Of a stretch of DNA of 64,000 nucleotides, positions 33,701-45,480 are shown piece by piece. The position numbers were made by a program, and so were the translations under genes. This stretch comes from Charina bottae. Taxonomy: Eukaryota > Chordata > Lepidosauria > Squamata > Charinaidae. The notes below the pieces were generated by a model. That model was not told the DNA's origin. It did no database searches and saw only the letters and a list, made by a program, of their open reading frames with translations. The stretch is from the NCBI GenBank assembly GCA_023362775.1, contig JALMGJ010000062.1, positions 1,015,501 to 1,079,500 of the forward strand, in the 5' to 3' direction. Each line of letters opens with the position of its first letter. Position 1 is the stretch's first letter.

Positions 33701-35190
33701 AGCACAGGGTTCTTCTCTTCTTCTGTTCTCCCCCTAGCAATGTTCATCACACTGTTCTATTTTGTTGGTCCTTTAAAGGCCCCCATTATTACACCCAACC
33801 ATGGAAGCTTCCCCCCCCACTGCAACATCTCTTTCCCTTTTCTTTTTAATAGCTGTTGACACTTAATATGCCACATTAGAACGCTGAATGCCGAAAAGGG
33901 CTTGATGACGCCGCCTCGCCTTGCCTAAAAGCGAGTTTTATTGTTGTGGTCTTTTCTGACTTTATAGGCCTTGAATTAAAGGCAGAGGGCCATAAATCTC
34001 TCCCCTGCATTGCAGGTGAGTGAAGGAGGCCTATGGAAAAGGCGGCTCGTGCGCTCTCTCAGGACAATCACCACTTCAAGGAAATAGCATTGATGGGGAA
34101 CTTGTAAAAGCGTCAAAAAAAAATGAAGGGGATTTACAGCTGCAGGTGAGTTGTGGGGGGGGGGGAGGAGAAACATAGTGCCTTTAATGGGAAAAGAGAG
34201 AATTAAATCTATAGAAAATCATTCCTGCTTGGAGTACAAGAGGCCCATTCGCTTCTTAAGCGGGGCCGAAGTTGGAACGCGGCGTCTCTCTGCAGCCCCG
34301 GCCACGTGGCCCAATCAGATGAAATGTGGCGTGTGGTTTTTCCTTGACAGCTTCTGCTAGCTTTGTGCCAATTAAAGGCCTGGGTTGATTATGCCCAAGA
34401 TGAATTGGTGGAAGGAAGTGGTGCCCGGGAGAGACGTTAGCCTCCGGTATTCCTTCCCATCAGTTGTCATGGCACTTCTTGAAAAAGGATTTGCTTCTGA
34501 AATGGCTTTCAGACAATGCAGTCCCCGTAGGTGGAGAATGGTGGACAGCCAGAAGCGTGTGTGTGTGAGTGTGTGCGTGCAAGTCTTTTGTTGACCTATC
34601 TGGTCTCCAAAGGCCTGAGACCTCCCTTCCGTTTGACCCCAAGGGAGGACATCTCGAGGAACCACCTCTTCCTAGAGTTTTCAAGTAGTGCTGGAATGGA
34701 GGAACTTCTGCCCTTGAGAAATTTGGAGAGATCATCCAAACAATGTCTTGGTCCGTTCATTGAAGAACTTGGAAAGGCCATCAGCAACTGCTTTCAAAGT
34801 AGGTGTTTGAAAAGGCAGGGTAGCCTTCTCTAAATACCTGAAAAGATGTCCCCCAGAAGAAGACCAAGATTGAGATGTTCTTATTTTCAATGGTCCTGCC
34901 TCAAGAGTCTTCCTTGGACCAGAAGAAGTTCCCAAGAACCAAACTATGATTCCAGGTGCTATCAGCTACCCCAATCTTGGGACACCCTCCATCATCCTGG
35001 TTTAGCCCCCAACAGAGCTTGATCCAGACCAGGAATCCTTTCCACCAAACCCTTGGAAGCTTTGTTGTCCATGGGTCAAAAATTAAGATGATAAAGAGGC
35101 ATGGGAATGGTGAACTTCTGAACTAGGTCAAAAAATAGGGCTGCTGTGGAGCGGCCTGTTGAAGGACACCAGACATAAGCAGGGCCAGCT
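33701..35190. other. Intergenic with candidate conserved noncoding block
   Basis: No gene. About 33840-34110 is repeat-free with ATTA-type words (for example cttgaattaaaggcagagg) and resembles conserved noncoding DNA. A GT run is at 34558-34580. Confidence 0.35.
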
Positions 35191-35486
35191 ATGAAGAAGA
35201 TGGGATAAAGTCACTTGGGGGTGGCTTTGGGCTAGTCCCCCTCTCTCAGCCCAGCCCACCTCGCAGGGTTGCTGTGGGGCAGAAAAATAGGAGGAAGGTG
35301 TGAATCAGATGTGAATCTTCTGTTTTATTTGCTGGTCTGTGACCGAATAAATTGATTGATTTGATTGATTAGGAAGAAGGAGCAACTGGACACTGCCTTG
35401 GACCCCTGAACAGGCGGGACAGAAATCAAGTGAATGAATGAATGAATGAATGAATGAATGAATGAATGAATGAATGAATGAATGAC
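35191..35486 (+). repeat. LINE/SINE-like 3' tails ending in (GAAT)n
   Basis: A ggctttgggctagtcccc / cccacctcgcagggttg block typical of a dispersed squamate repeat precedes two tails, the second ending in a (GAAT)n run (35430-35486). Confidence 0.5.
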
Positions 35487-35899
35487 CAAATTCTCAAGCT
35501 AAAAAGCAATTGATTAAAAGAACAGACGAACAGATTCCTTCAGTGCCCGGGAAGGGATTTGAGTCACCTCCAACACACACACACTCACACACACTCACTC
35601 TCCATCCTCAAGATGGGAGCTGAGACGAGAGGACCATTTAATTCTTTCATTACCGGAATCCAATTTTCCTCCTGACGGGAACGGAATGGAGAGACAATAA
35701 GCTGTGCGTTGGGCATGCCCCGGCTCCTGCATCCCACCGCCTCATTAATAGGGACGGCTTCATTAACAAGAAAGGCTGCAATAAAAGGGAGAATGGGAGC
35801 AGGAGGGAGGGAGGGAGATTGTGCCCTGCAAGCCGTTCACCTGCCAGAGCATCGGAGCAAACGGCGACTCTTGGAAGCTTCCTTTCTGATTCTATCCTG
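35487..35899. other. Unassigned intergenic
   Basis: CA-rich patch at 35573-35600. No gene. Confidence 0.35.
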
Positions 35900-35932
35900 G
35901 GATGGATGGATGCATGCATGCATGCATGCATA

Positions 35933-35977
<45 letters not shown>

Positions 35978-36088
35978 GGATGGATGGATGCATGCATGCA
36001 TGCATGCATGCATGCGACAGACAGACAGACAGACAGGATGGATGGATGGATGGATGGATGGATGGATGGATGGATGGATGCATGCATA

Positions 36089-36149
<61 letters not shown>

Positions 36150-36301
36150 GGATGGATGGATGGATGGATGGATGGATGGATGGATGGATGGATGGATGGA
36201 TGGATGGATGCATGCATGCATGCATGCATGAGACAGACAGACAGACAGACAGACAGAGACAGACAGACAGACAGACAGGATGGATGGATGGATGGATGGA
36301 T

Positions 36302-36352
<51 letters not shown>

Positions 36353-36363
36353 GATAGATAGAT

Positions 36364-36411
<48 letters not shown>

Positions 36412-36770
36412 CATACATACATACATACATACATACATACATGATAGATACATACAGATAGACATGATGGATGGATGGATGGATGAGATGGTTACAGACA
36501 GACAGACATGATAGATGGATACAGACATCAGATGGATACATACATACTGTACATACATACATGATAGCTATATACAGACACAATGGATGGATAGATGGAT
36601 AGATACATGATGGATGGATGGATACAGACATAAAATGGATACATACATACATGCATACATGATGGCTACATACAGACATGTTGGATGGATAGATGGATAC
36701 ATACAGACATGATGAATAGAAACATACATGCAGTACATCCATGATGGATGGATGGACGGACGGACAGATA
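35900..36770 (+). repeat. GACA/GATA/GGAT/CATG mosaic microsatellite (Bkm-like)
   Basis: About 870 bp of alternating tetranucleotide blocks: GGAT, GCAT, GACA, GATA and ACAT. The block order GGAT-GCAT-GACA repeats four times. GATA plus GACA is the classic composition of snake Bkm satellite DNA. All long frames on either strand are artefacts. Confidence 0.95.
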
Positions 36771-37637
36771 TCAACCAGTTTATTAAGACGTGTGGTTGCA
36801 TTGCATCCAGCAGGGCACTCTTTTCGGCATCATTAACAACCACGGTTAACTCCACGTACCCAGGCGTCCGAGGAGCAAATGCTCTCTCCTGCACTTGCAC
36901 AGGATGCCACAACGCACATAACCTCGTAGTCGCTCCTCCTGAATGCTTACGGCCCTGTTCGTCCCCCTCTTGCAGCCAAATTGTTTTGAACAAATGTTGC
37001 TGGATGTGCTCTATCGGAATCTGAATCCTGAACAAGATTTACCCAGAGGAACACGCCCGTCAGCAAGAAAACGGAATGCCATAATCTTTGTCTGAGTTTT
37101 AGTGATGCCACAAGAGGGTTTACGACATGGGACCAAGAGTGCTGCTTCTAGCCTAAAGGAATCATTCAAGACATTGATCCCTGCTACCCCGAGACTTGGG
37201 AGGGTTGATAAAGAAGAATAAATGCCAATAAATGTGCACGCATCTCTCCTAAACACGTCTTGGTCTCCAGAAGAGCCTGAAGCCTAAACCAAGGGATCTA
37301 AAAGAAAGGGGGATTCTGTTTATGGCATGGAATTGCGGCATGGGCATGTTGGGGACGGGCATGCCGCAAATCCGCACCCCGATTCTCGACTCCGGCTCAA
37401 AACCCTCCCATAACTCTTGGACGGAGTTTCCAGGCCATAATCTCGTGCAGCAAAATCAAGGCTCCTGTGCATAGTAAAACTGTGAAATCCACCCATTGGC
37501 CCTGCTGCTGCTGGAGTTGGAGGGAGCTGCATTAAAGCTGACTCCCATGCAGAGCACCCCAAGTTGGAACCGGTCGTGTTCCGGGCCGAAAACAGTGTCA
37601 GCGCATTCCCAAGCCAATGAAGGCTAGCAAATTCCAG
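36771..37637. other. Unrecognised low-repeat sequence with two minus-strand frames
   Basis: Minus-strand frames (non-repeat part about 36775-37035, and 37011-37256) overlap and are unusually open. They resemble no family I can name and may be remnants of an unidentified retroelement. The rest shows nothing. Confidence 0.3.
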
Positions 37638-37646
37638 TAGACGGTA

Positions 37647-37950
37647 AAAAGGTAAAGGCTCCCCCTGCACAGTTGTGCAGTCGTGTCCGCCTCTGGGGGC
37701 CGGTGCTCATCTCCGTTTGTTAGCTGAAGAGCCAGCGTTGTCCGAAGACGCTTCCGTGGTCATGTGGCTGGCATGACACGCGCAGAACGCTTTTACCTTC
37801 CCACCGAAGTGGTACCTATTCATCTACTTGCATTTGCCTGCTTTCGAATTGCTAGGTTGGCAAGAGCTGGGGCTGGTGCGGGAGCTCCCTCCGTCACGCA
37901 GGATTCGAACCTCTGAACTTGCGATCTTCCAATCGACAAGCCTGGCGTCT
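37647..37950 (-). mobile_element. Sauria-type SINE, head-truncated
   Basis: Bounded by a 9-bp target duplication tagacggta (37638-37646 and 37951-37959). The insertion-complete copy lacks the first part of the head, including box A, so truncation happened at insertion. Confidence 0.92.
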
Positions 37951-37959
37951 TAGACGGTA

Positions 37960-38937
37960 CCACAACATTAAATAAGGCAGAGCAGCTACGTCTGCAGCAC
38001 TCTGAATTCTGCAAGCAGCCTTATGCGCCGCTCGGCCGCATCCCCCCGGATGCTCCCCTCGGCTTTATCTTCATCGCTCCCTTTTAAAACACTTCCAACG
38101 CTGCTTTGCAAACGTTGCTGATCAACGCAGCCCACCGTGAACGGGGCTCTGCCTTTAAGTTGGGGGGGGGGGGAACCCCACACAACAAAAGTTAATTGCT
38201 TTAATTAAAGCTAATGTAATGAAAACCGACGAATAAGCACTAAGGTGTGCGTGTAAAACAACGCCGGCATGGGTCTATGGCACCCCAGTGGATTGTTGCT
38301 CATCAGTTCTTGCTGGGGGCAATGGAGTAGCAGAAGGTGACCGTGCCCCAACCGGGGGGGGGGGGGGAGAGACAAAAGAGTGTGCATCTATGTGTGTGTG
38401 CAAAGGTTTCGGTCCCAGACTTAACCTTGTGTTCTCAAATGACTTTAGCAGATGGATGGATTTGTCCAATTCGGTGCACGGTATTTAAGAAAGTCGGTTT
38501 GCGGTCCCAAAAACACAGCTATGCTCTTCAGTTGCGCATGTCTTCAAAGGCACGCCTTGTTTTCTTTCCAATTTTTGCCCAAGTTTTGCAAACCGTCTCC
38601 TGCAATGTCTGCCCTTTGTTGCCCAAATGGCTTTTCCGATTATTCCGAGTTGTTTTCCCCGCTACCTGCAGAAACGCACAAGCTTGAGTTGCAAAAGGCC
38701 ACTAGGTCAACCCCTTGCCCGTTGGGTACAGAAACCCAATTTAAACCCACCTTTTTGCTCTTCGGGTGTTCAACTGGCAGACGGCATTGCAAAAATTGGA
38801 GGAGGGCACATTTTAAAAGATTGGGTTTTATAGTGGTTTGGAAATACCCATTTCAAAGAAGTTGCATTTCTCACCTTTCCTTTGCTGCTCCTCTTCCAAT
38901 TGCATTTTTCTGTCCCGCTAAGCTGCCTACCCAACAC
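37960..38937. other. Unassigned intergenic
   Basis: Poly-G tracts near 38162-38173 and 38355-38366. No gene recognised. Confidence 0.35.
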
Positions 38938-39015
38938 AGCTGATCTTGAAAAACCTAAGTGGGATCATACCTGCTCTGTCCTTGGATGGGAGACCACTCA
39001 GAAACCCCAGGGCTA
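38938..39015 (+). mobile_element. 5S-rRNA-like fragment
   Basis: agctgatcttgaaaaacctaag followed by cttggatgggagacc follows the order of the 5S rRNA internal promoter region (A box, then the C box cttggatgggagacc). It is too diverged and short to be a gene. It may be a 5S pseudogene or a 5S-derived SINE. Confidence 0.65.
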
Positions 39016-39380
39016 AACAGGAAGCAAACAAACCAAAGCATTTCTGCGCTGTTGCCCAGAAAACCATACAGACACCTCAGCGAGGTCATTGAGAACTAAA
39101 CTTGACTCAAAGGAGATTTTAAATTTACCTGGGTCTCTTTGCAATTCCTCAGGAGTTCCTCAAAAACCAAGATAGTGTGCCCACAAGGAGGTGTGCCCCA
39201 GCTGAGCCATTTTAGACTTCTTGGGCACTGCTTTTTCCTTCTGGGCAGGATTGGAAGATGTTGTAACTCCTATGGCTTTAGTTCGCTTTGTCCCTCTTCC
39301 CTTCCAACCTCCTTTCCTTTTGTGCTGTTGCTTTTCATCACGGGGCTTGGTACTGATCTTTGCAAATTGCCAAGGGAACT
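39016..39380. other. Unassigned intergenic
   Basis: No gene recognised. Confidence 0.35.
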
Positions 39381-39489
39381 GGATGGGTGGGTGGATGGGT
39401 GGGTGATGGGTAGGTTTGTAGATGGGTGGGTGGACAGATAGATAATAGAGATGATAGAGATGGATGGATGGATGGATGGATGGATGGAT

Positions 39490-39560
<71 letters not shown>
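39381..39560 (+). repeat. GGGT/GGAT/GATA microsatellite
   Basis: Grades from GGGT to GGAT to GATA and is cut at 39560 by the hAT element. Confidence 0.95.
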
Positions 39561-41436
39561 CAGAGCTTTCCAAATTGTGTGTCGGGACACATTAGAGTGT
39601 CGGCTGCAGTGTCTGGGTGTGTCGTGGCTGCTGCTGCCTCCGAACCCTGCCAGGATTCCGTGCAGGTCCTAGTGCCTGCCTTGTGCCTTGCTGCCTCCAA
39701 ACCTGCCCTGCCAGGATTCCACGCAGGTCCTAGTGCCTGCCTTGTGCCTTGCTGCCTCCAAACCTGCCCTGCCAGGATTCCGCGCAGGTCCTAGTGCCTG
39801 CCTTGTGCCTTGCTGCCTCCAAACCTGCCCTGTCGGGATTCCGCGCAGGTCCTAGTGCCTGCCTTGTGCCTTGCTGCCTCCAAACCTGCTGTGATTCCAC
39901 GCAGGTCCTAGTGCCTGCCTTGTGCCTCGCTGCCTCCAAACCTGCCCTGCCAGGATTCCGCGCAGGTCCTAGTGCCTGCCTTGTGCCTTGCTGCCTCCAA
40001 ACCTGCTGTGATTCCACGCAGGTCCTAGTGCCTGCCTTGTGCCTCGCTGCCTCCAAACCTGCCCTGCCGGGATTCCGCGCAGGTCCTAGTGCCTGCCTTG
40101 TGCCTTGCTGCCTCCAAACCTGCTGTGATTCCACGCAGGTCCTAGCGCCTGCCTTGTGCCTCGCTGCCTCCAAACCTGCCCTGCCGGGATTCCGCGCAGG
40201 TCCTAGCGCCTGCCTTGTGCCTCGCTGCCTCCAAACCTGCCCTGCCGGGATTCCACGCAGGTCCTAGCGCCTGCCTTGTGCCTCGCTGCCTCCAAACCTG
40301 CCCGGCCGGGATTCCGCGCAGGTCCTAGCGCCTGCCTTGTGCCTCGCTGCCTCCAAACCTGCCCTGCCGGGATTCCGCGCAGGTCCTAGTGCCTGCCTTG
40401 TGCCTCGCTGCCTCCAAACCTGCCCTGCCGGGATTCCGCGCAGGTCCTAGTGCCTGCCTTGTGCCTCGCTGCCTCCAAACCTGCCCTGCCGGGATTCCGC
40501 GCAGGTCCTAGTGCCTGCCTTGTGCCTGGCTGCCTCCAAACCTGCCCTGCCGGGATTCCGCGCAGGTCCTAGTGCCTGCCTTGTGCCTGGCTGCCTCCAA
40601 ACCTGCCCTGCCGGGATTCCGCGCAGGTCCTAGTGCCTGCCTTGTGCCTGGCTGCCTCCAAACCTGCCCTGCCGGGATTCCGCGCAGGTCCTAGTGCCTG
40701 CCTTGTGCCTGGCTGCCTCCAAACCTGCCCTGCCGGGATTCCGCGCAGGTCCTAGTGCCTGCCTTGTGCCTCGCTGCCTCCAAACCTGCCCTGCCGGGAT
40801 TCCGCGCAGGTCCTAGTGCCTGCCTTGTGCCTCGCTGCCTCCAAACCTGCCCTGCCGGGATTCCGCGCAGGTCCTAGTGCCTGCCTTGTGCCTGGCTGCC
40901 TCCAAACCTGCCCTGCCGGGATTCCGCGCAGGTCCTAGTGCCTGCCTTGTGCCTGGCTGCCTCCAAACCTGCCCTGCCGGGATTCCGCGCAGGTCCTAGT
41001 GCCTGCCTTGTGCCTGGCTGCCTCCAAACCTGCCCTGCCGGGATTCCGCGCAGGTCCTAGTGCCTGCCTTGTGCCTCGCTGCCTCCAAACCTGCCCTGCC
41101 GGGATTCCGCGCAGGTCCTAGTGCCTGCCTTGTGCCTCGCTGCCTCCAAACCTGCCCTGCCGGGATTCCGCGCAGGTCCTAGTGCCTGCCTTGTGCCTGG
41201 CTGCCTCCAAACCTGCCCTGCCGGGATTCCGCGCAGGTCCTAGTGCCTGCCTTGTGCCTCGCTGCCTCCAAACCTGCCCTGCCGGGATTCTGCGCAGGTC
41301 CTAGTGCCTGCCTTGTGCCTCGCTGCCTCCAAACCTGCCCTGCCGGGATTCTGCGCAGGTCCTAGTGCCTGCCTTGTGCCCTGCTGCCTCCAAACCTGCC
41401 CTGCCAGGATTTCGCGCAGGTCCTAGTGCCTGCCTT
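39561..41436. mobile_element. hAT element left end expanded into a 61/56-bp minisatellite
   Basis: Starts with cagagctttccaaattgtgt, the same end as 25039 and 22773, inserted in a GATA array. About 30 tandem units follow (39660-41436), mostly 61 bp. In the left third 61- and 56-bp units alternate. The right terminal repeat is absent: the array passes straight into GATA repeats at 41437, so the right end was lost, probably by recombination or slippage. Confidence 0.9.
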
Positions 41437-41447
41437 GATTGATAGAT

Positions 41448-41494
<47 letters not shown>

Positions 41495-41518
41495 GATAGA
41501 TAGATATAGATGATAGAT
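41437..41518 (+). repeat. GATA microsatellite
   Basis: Right part of the GATA array split by the hAT-derived minisatellite. Confidence 0.95.
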
Positions 41519-42409
41519 TCTTCCCATGCCCGTTATCCCTATATATGCTCCTGAACCTAGAAGTTTGGGCTTGCCAACAGCCAAGCGTTACGAGTTTCTG
41601 ATCCCCTGCTAAACCTTTTAACTGAATGGACTTGTCGCATTTCTCGGGCCACCGATTTACGACAGCGATGCGCTGCCTGAAGAAGTCACTTAACATCCTC
41701 TATTCCCATCAGCTGCCTTACACTACCTCGGTTCCATTACCCCCAGGAGAAAAGGCTAAGAATTGTGGGAGAAATCCTCAGGGAGCACCAGGTTGGGGAA
41801 GCATGACTAACATCACATTACCTCCCTCAATTGCTCCTTCCCTTCCGACATTTCTTCAAAACCTGGTCTTTCGTTACGGAAGGCGAATGCAAAGTCCTCC
41901 AAACCGAATCTCCTTTTTGTGTACCTTTTTAAAGGATTTTACTTATTATTAAAAGGAGCCACTTTAGGAGTTCAACACTTTTTTTCTTTTTGCTTAGAGA
42001 TGTGAATGCAGTTCCCTTACATTCCCAATACACACCCGTGGAGTCCACGTCTCCGAACGAAACTTTGCATGTGGCAAAAGTTCCTCCTTTGGACCTTCCG
42101 AAAACAGAGGAAATGTCTGTGGATCGTGGTTGACAAGAGTTTTAGACTCGTTATTCTTGGGGTTCATACCCCACCACCTGCCAGTCTCCCTGTGTTTTAC
42201 AAAAAAAGCATAAAATCGGAAAACTAAAAATGAATTGATGTACGATAGGCCACTTCTTAAAAGATGCCCAGCTATTAGAAGTGACTGACAGCAGGAAGGG
42301 CCGTTCTGAAAAGGGAGATCAAAGTTGGTATTCTGCTTCTAGAACAGGGCACGGGATATTCTAGAAGCAAAATGCCAATTTTGGTTTCTTTCTGGTGCCC
42401 ACATGGTGA

Positions 42410-42448
<39 letters not shown>

Positions 42449-42638
42449 CGTGTGCCCGCAGAGAGATCCCATTGTGAAGATCTGATGGCATTTTATCAAA
42501 AGGCCTCCAAAACTTCCAGCCACATCAAGGGTATCGACGTGTTCCGCTCTGGCTTCTATGGATCTCTGGGAATGACGACAAAATGAAAACAATAAAAATC
42601 TAAAATCTAATAATAAAGGGAAGCATCGACATTTATTT
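41519..42638. other. Intergenic; GT microsatellite
   Basis: (GT)n near 42408-42455. An imperfect inverted repeat about 42323-42385 pairs around gcttctaga. No gene. Confidence 0.4.
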
Positions 42639-42755
42639 ATTCATTCATTCATTCATTCATTCATTCATTCATTCATTCATTCATTCAACTTATATCACCG
42701 CCCATCTCTCCCCGCAGAGGGGACTCTGGGCGGTTTACATTATTATAATATTTTA
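42639..42755 (-). mobile_element. L2-like 3' tail with (TTCA)n
   Basis: (TTCA)n at 42639-42688, then antisense L2 tail (atcaccgcccatctctcccc, ctctgggcggtttaca). The microsatellite is the LINE's own 3' tail. Confidence 0.75.
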
Positions 42756-42949
42756 AAAATATTGCCGGCCACCACCACCACGTTCAGCTTCTTGTCACGT
42801 CAAGAGGCAAATGCGTGTCTGCATGCAGACACACACAAGCGGCTTTGTGATTATGACCACCAAAGACTAAAATGGGGGGGGGGGAGGCTGTCACTGGATC
42901 AGATGAACTTGGAAACATGACGCTTATGCAGGGAGAAATTCTGATATAC
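42756..42949. other. Unassigned intergenic
   Basis: Nothing recognised. Confidence 0.35.
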
Positions 42950-43314
42950 AGTTGGTAGTCCTCATTTAACAACCACAATGGGGACTGGAATTTCAGTTGC
43001 TAAGCGAAGCGGTCATTAAGCAAATCCAACCTGATTTCACCTGTTTTGCGGCGGCCGTTAAGCAAATCATGTGGTTCCGTATTGATTTTGCTTGCTAGAA
43101 GCTAGCCAGACAGGTCGAAAATGGTGATCACGTGACCACAGGATGCTGCAACGGTCGTTAATGAGGACCGGTTGCCAAGCGGCCAAATCGTGATCACGTG
43201 ACCGTGGGGACGCTGCAACAGTCGTGTGAGGATTGGTTGTAAGTCGTTTTTTTCAGCACTGTCATAAGTCCAAACCGTCACTAAACAAATGGTTGTTAAG
43301 CGAGGACTACCTGT
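42950..43314. mobile_element. Tigger-like miniature element
   Basis: Left end cagttggtagtcctcatt, right end gcgaggactacctgta. The interior has the family's ttaagcaaatc words. Confidence 0.8.
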
Positions 43315-44789
43315 AATGCCAAGTTTGGGAATATCTTGGAACACGCAGAACTTGAGCCCTTGAGCACAACTGTTTATTCCCTCACCACGCCGTCTGACAA
43401 AGCCGCTGGCTTTACGGCTTATGGCGCGCTTCACCCGGCTGGCAGATGAGCTATGAGGAGCCTTAATGTGACAGCTATAATTAGATTCTCAAAAATAAAA
43501 TAAAATAAAATAAAACACACATGCCAATTAATGGGAAGCAAAGCCTGGCGTCAGGATTTACAGCTGACCTCGAGACAAGGACCTTGCTGGCTGGCTGGGA
43601 AGGAAATGAAGGTTCCTACAGAGTGGTTTTTACAGCTGCGTCTCCCATTCACAAATAGCGCTGAGCTGATGTAGGTTTAAGATTTACAACCCCCATCGTC
43701 CCATCGCCGTTGCTATTTGATTGGCTCTGCTGGCATCGCAAGTTGGGAGCGTGTGGAGGGCCACGGGTTTGCTACCCCTGCTCTAGAGTTACTGCCAGGT
43801 CAGGCTGGGGATGATGGGAGTTTCCAGGGAGCATGCTTCCTGAGTGGGCGAAGAGGAGAGCTAACAGGAATTTGCCAGGGAGGTTCAACAGGGGGCAAGT
43901 ACAAGGAAGAGAGGAGAGGGACAGAGAAGCGGTCTTCTGAGGGATTGTGTGAGGGTGAAAAAGCCATTTCCTGAAAAGTTGCTTATTGCAAATGGTGTGT
44001 CCTGAAAGTGACTGATTGCCCACTGTGGGTGATTGAATGAGTGCTTCCTGCTGAGTAAGCAGAGACTGCCGAAGAACATAAGGTAGCCCAGTTCCAGGGC
44101 ATGACCTCAGTAAGTGACTACAGGACTTCATTAAGAAAGTATCTATCCATTTTTTCCTTCAACGTCCTCACTTGGCTAACCTGATAAGGGAACAAGAAGA
44201 AATAAAAGCCTTCTACTTGTGATCTTAAGAAACGAAAATGAAGATTAATAGTCAGGATACTGCAGTTGTGACCTGGCACTGTTTCTGGCACATTCATGTT
44301 TCTGCAAAACAACTTGCTAATCCTTGCCAAGGCAGAGGATTAGATCAGTAAATGCCCACGCTAGCTGATTTTCAGATCACATGGAGATGTTACAACACGA
44401 ACTAAGGAAGCAATTATCCATAAAGGAAGACAATTAACAAATAATAAGCGGCAAACTCAGAGGGCAAGAATGGTAACTAAAAGCAAGGTATTGCGAATCA
44501 CTAAGAAGCAGTGTTTGGGGCCTTGAAGAAGAAAGTCTCTAGGCTTTCAGAAGACAGGGACAAACTGTAGAACAGAAAGGAGGGCAGTGGATCCCTGGAA
44601 GCTACAGATCATGGTGGTTCTATAACAAATTGAAATAAATTCATGCCAACTGGACTCATCAGCTAATGATGCATGTGATCGGATCAGAACTGCTTCCAGC
44701 ATTTATCAATCTCTTACTGCTGCTAATCTAAAGTATGTGGAGATATTCCATGCGGAGATACAGTAAGTGTGTTAGTCCTAAGAAGGAAG
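43315..44789. other. Unassigned intergenic
   Basis: AAAAT repeat near 43490-43514. No gene or repeat family recognised. Confidence 0.35.
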
Positions 44790-45480
44790 TTCAAGAAATT
44801 GGGGGCCCAAGGTTGGCATATACGAGACCATCTAGTCCAACTCTTGATCAGTTTTTACTGTGCTGAGGCTTCCGACCCTTCCTGATCCATCGTTTTGCCA
44901 GGATTGCCTGTCAGGAACACTTCAGGAAGCTATCAAGATTGTTTCTAGTTTTATCTCTGCCTTCTAGGCCATTCACCAATCCAACCAATTTTGTATTATT
45001 TGCAAATATAACCATTCCCTCTCTTTCTTCATCCAAGTCATTAATGAAAATACAACAGAGGATCAATACCCCTCTCCAATTTGGTGAAGATACATGGATC
45101 GCTCTTTTGAGTATGATTTTTGAGCCTATGTATCCACCTGTCATGCCATCCAACCCACAATTAAGTAGCCTGCTAATCAGTATGTTATCAATTACTTTAC
45201 TGAAGTCAAGACATATTACAACTACAGCATTCCCACAATCTATTAAGAAAGTTACCTGATGAAAACACGAGATAGCCTGGTAAGATTTGTTCTTCACGAA
45301 TCCATGCTGACTTCTGGTAACTACCACATTATTTTCATGGTCCTCCCAGGTCAATCCCTACAGGATCTGCTCTAGAATCTTCCCAGGTATTGAGGTCAGA
45401 CTGAGTGATCTGTCATTACTGGAACTGTCCTCTTTCATCTTTTTGGAGATGTGGTTCTTCCAGGATTTTTACAGGTAATA
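44790..45480 (-). mobile_element. Old CR1-type LINE reverse-transcriptase remnant
   Basis: The minus-strand frame 44911-45354 keeps the CR1 reverse-transcriptase order: HGFVKNKSY, CLDFSKVID, GLDGMTGGYI, FINDLDE, then the decayed FANNTKL where the family has the catalytic FADDTKL. The two catalytic aspartates are thus lost to Asn. The frame is open but clearly degraded and old. Confidence 0.85.

Noticed and set aside
35650..36742. Ser-Ile-Tyr-Leu and Asp-Arg-Gln-Thr rich frames
   Set aside because: Translations of GATA/GACA/GGAT repeats.
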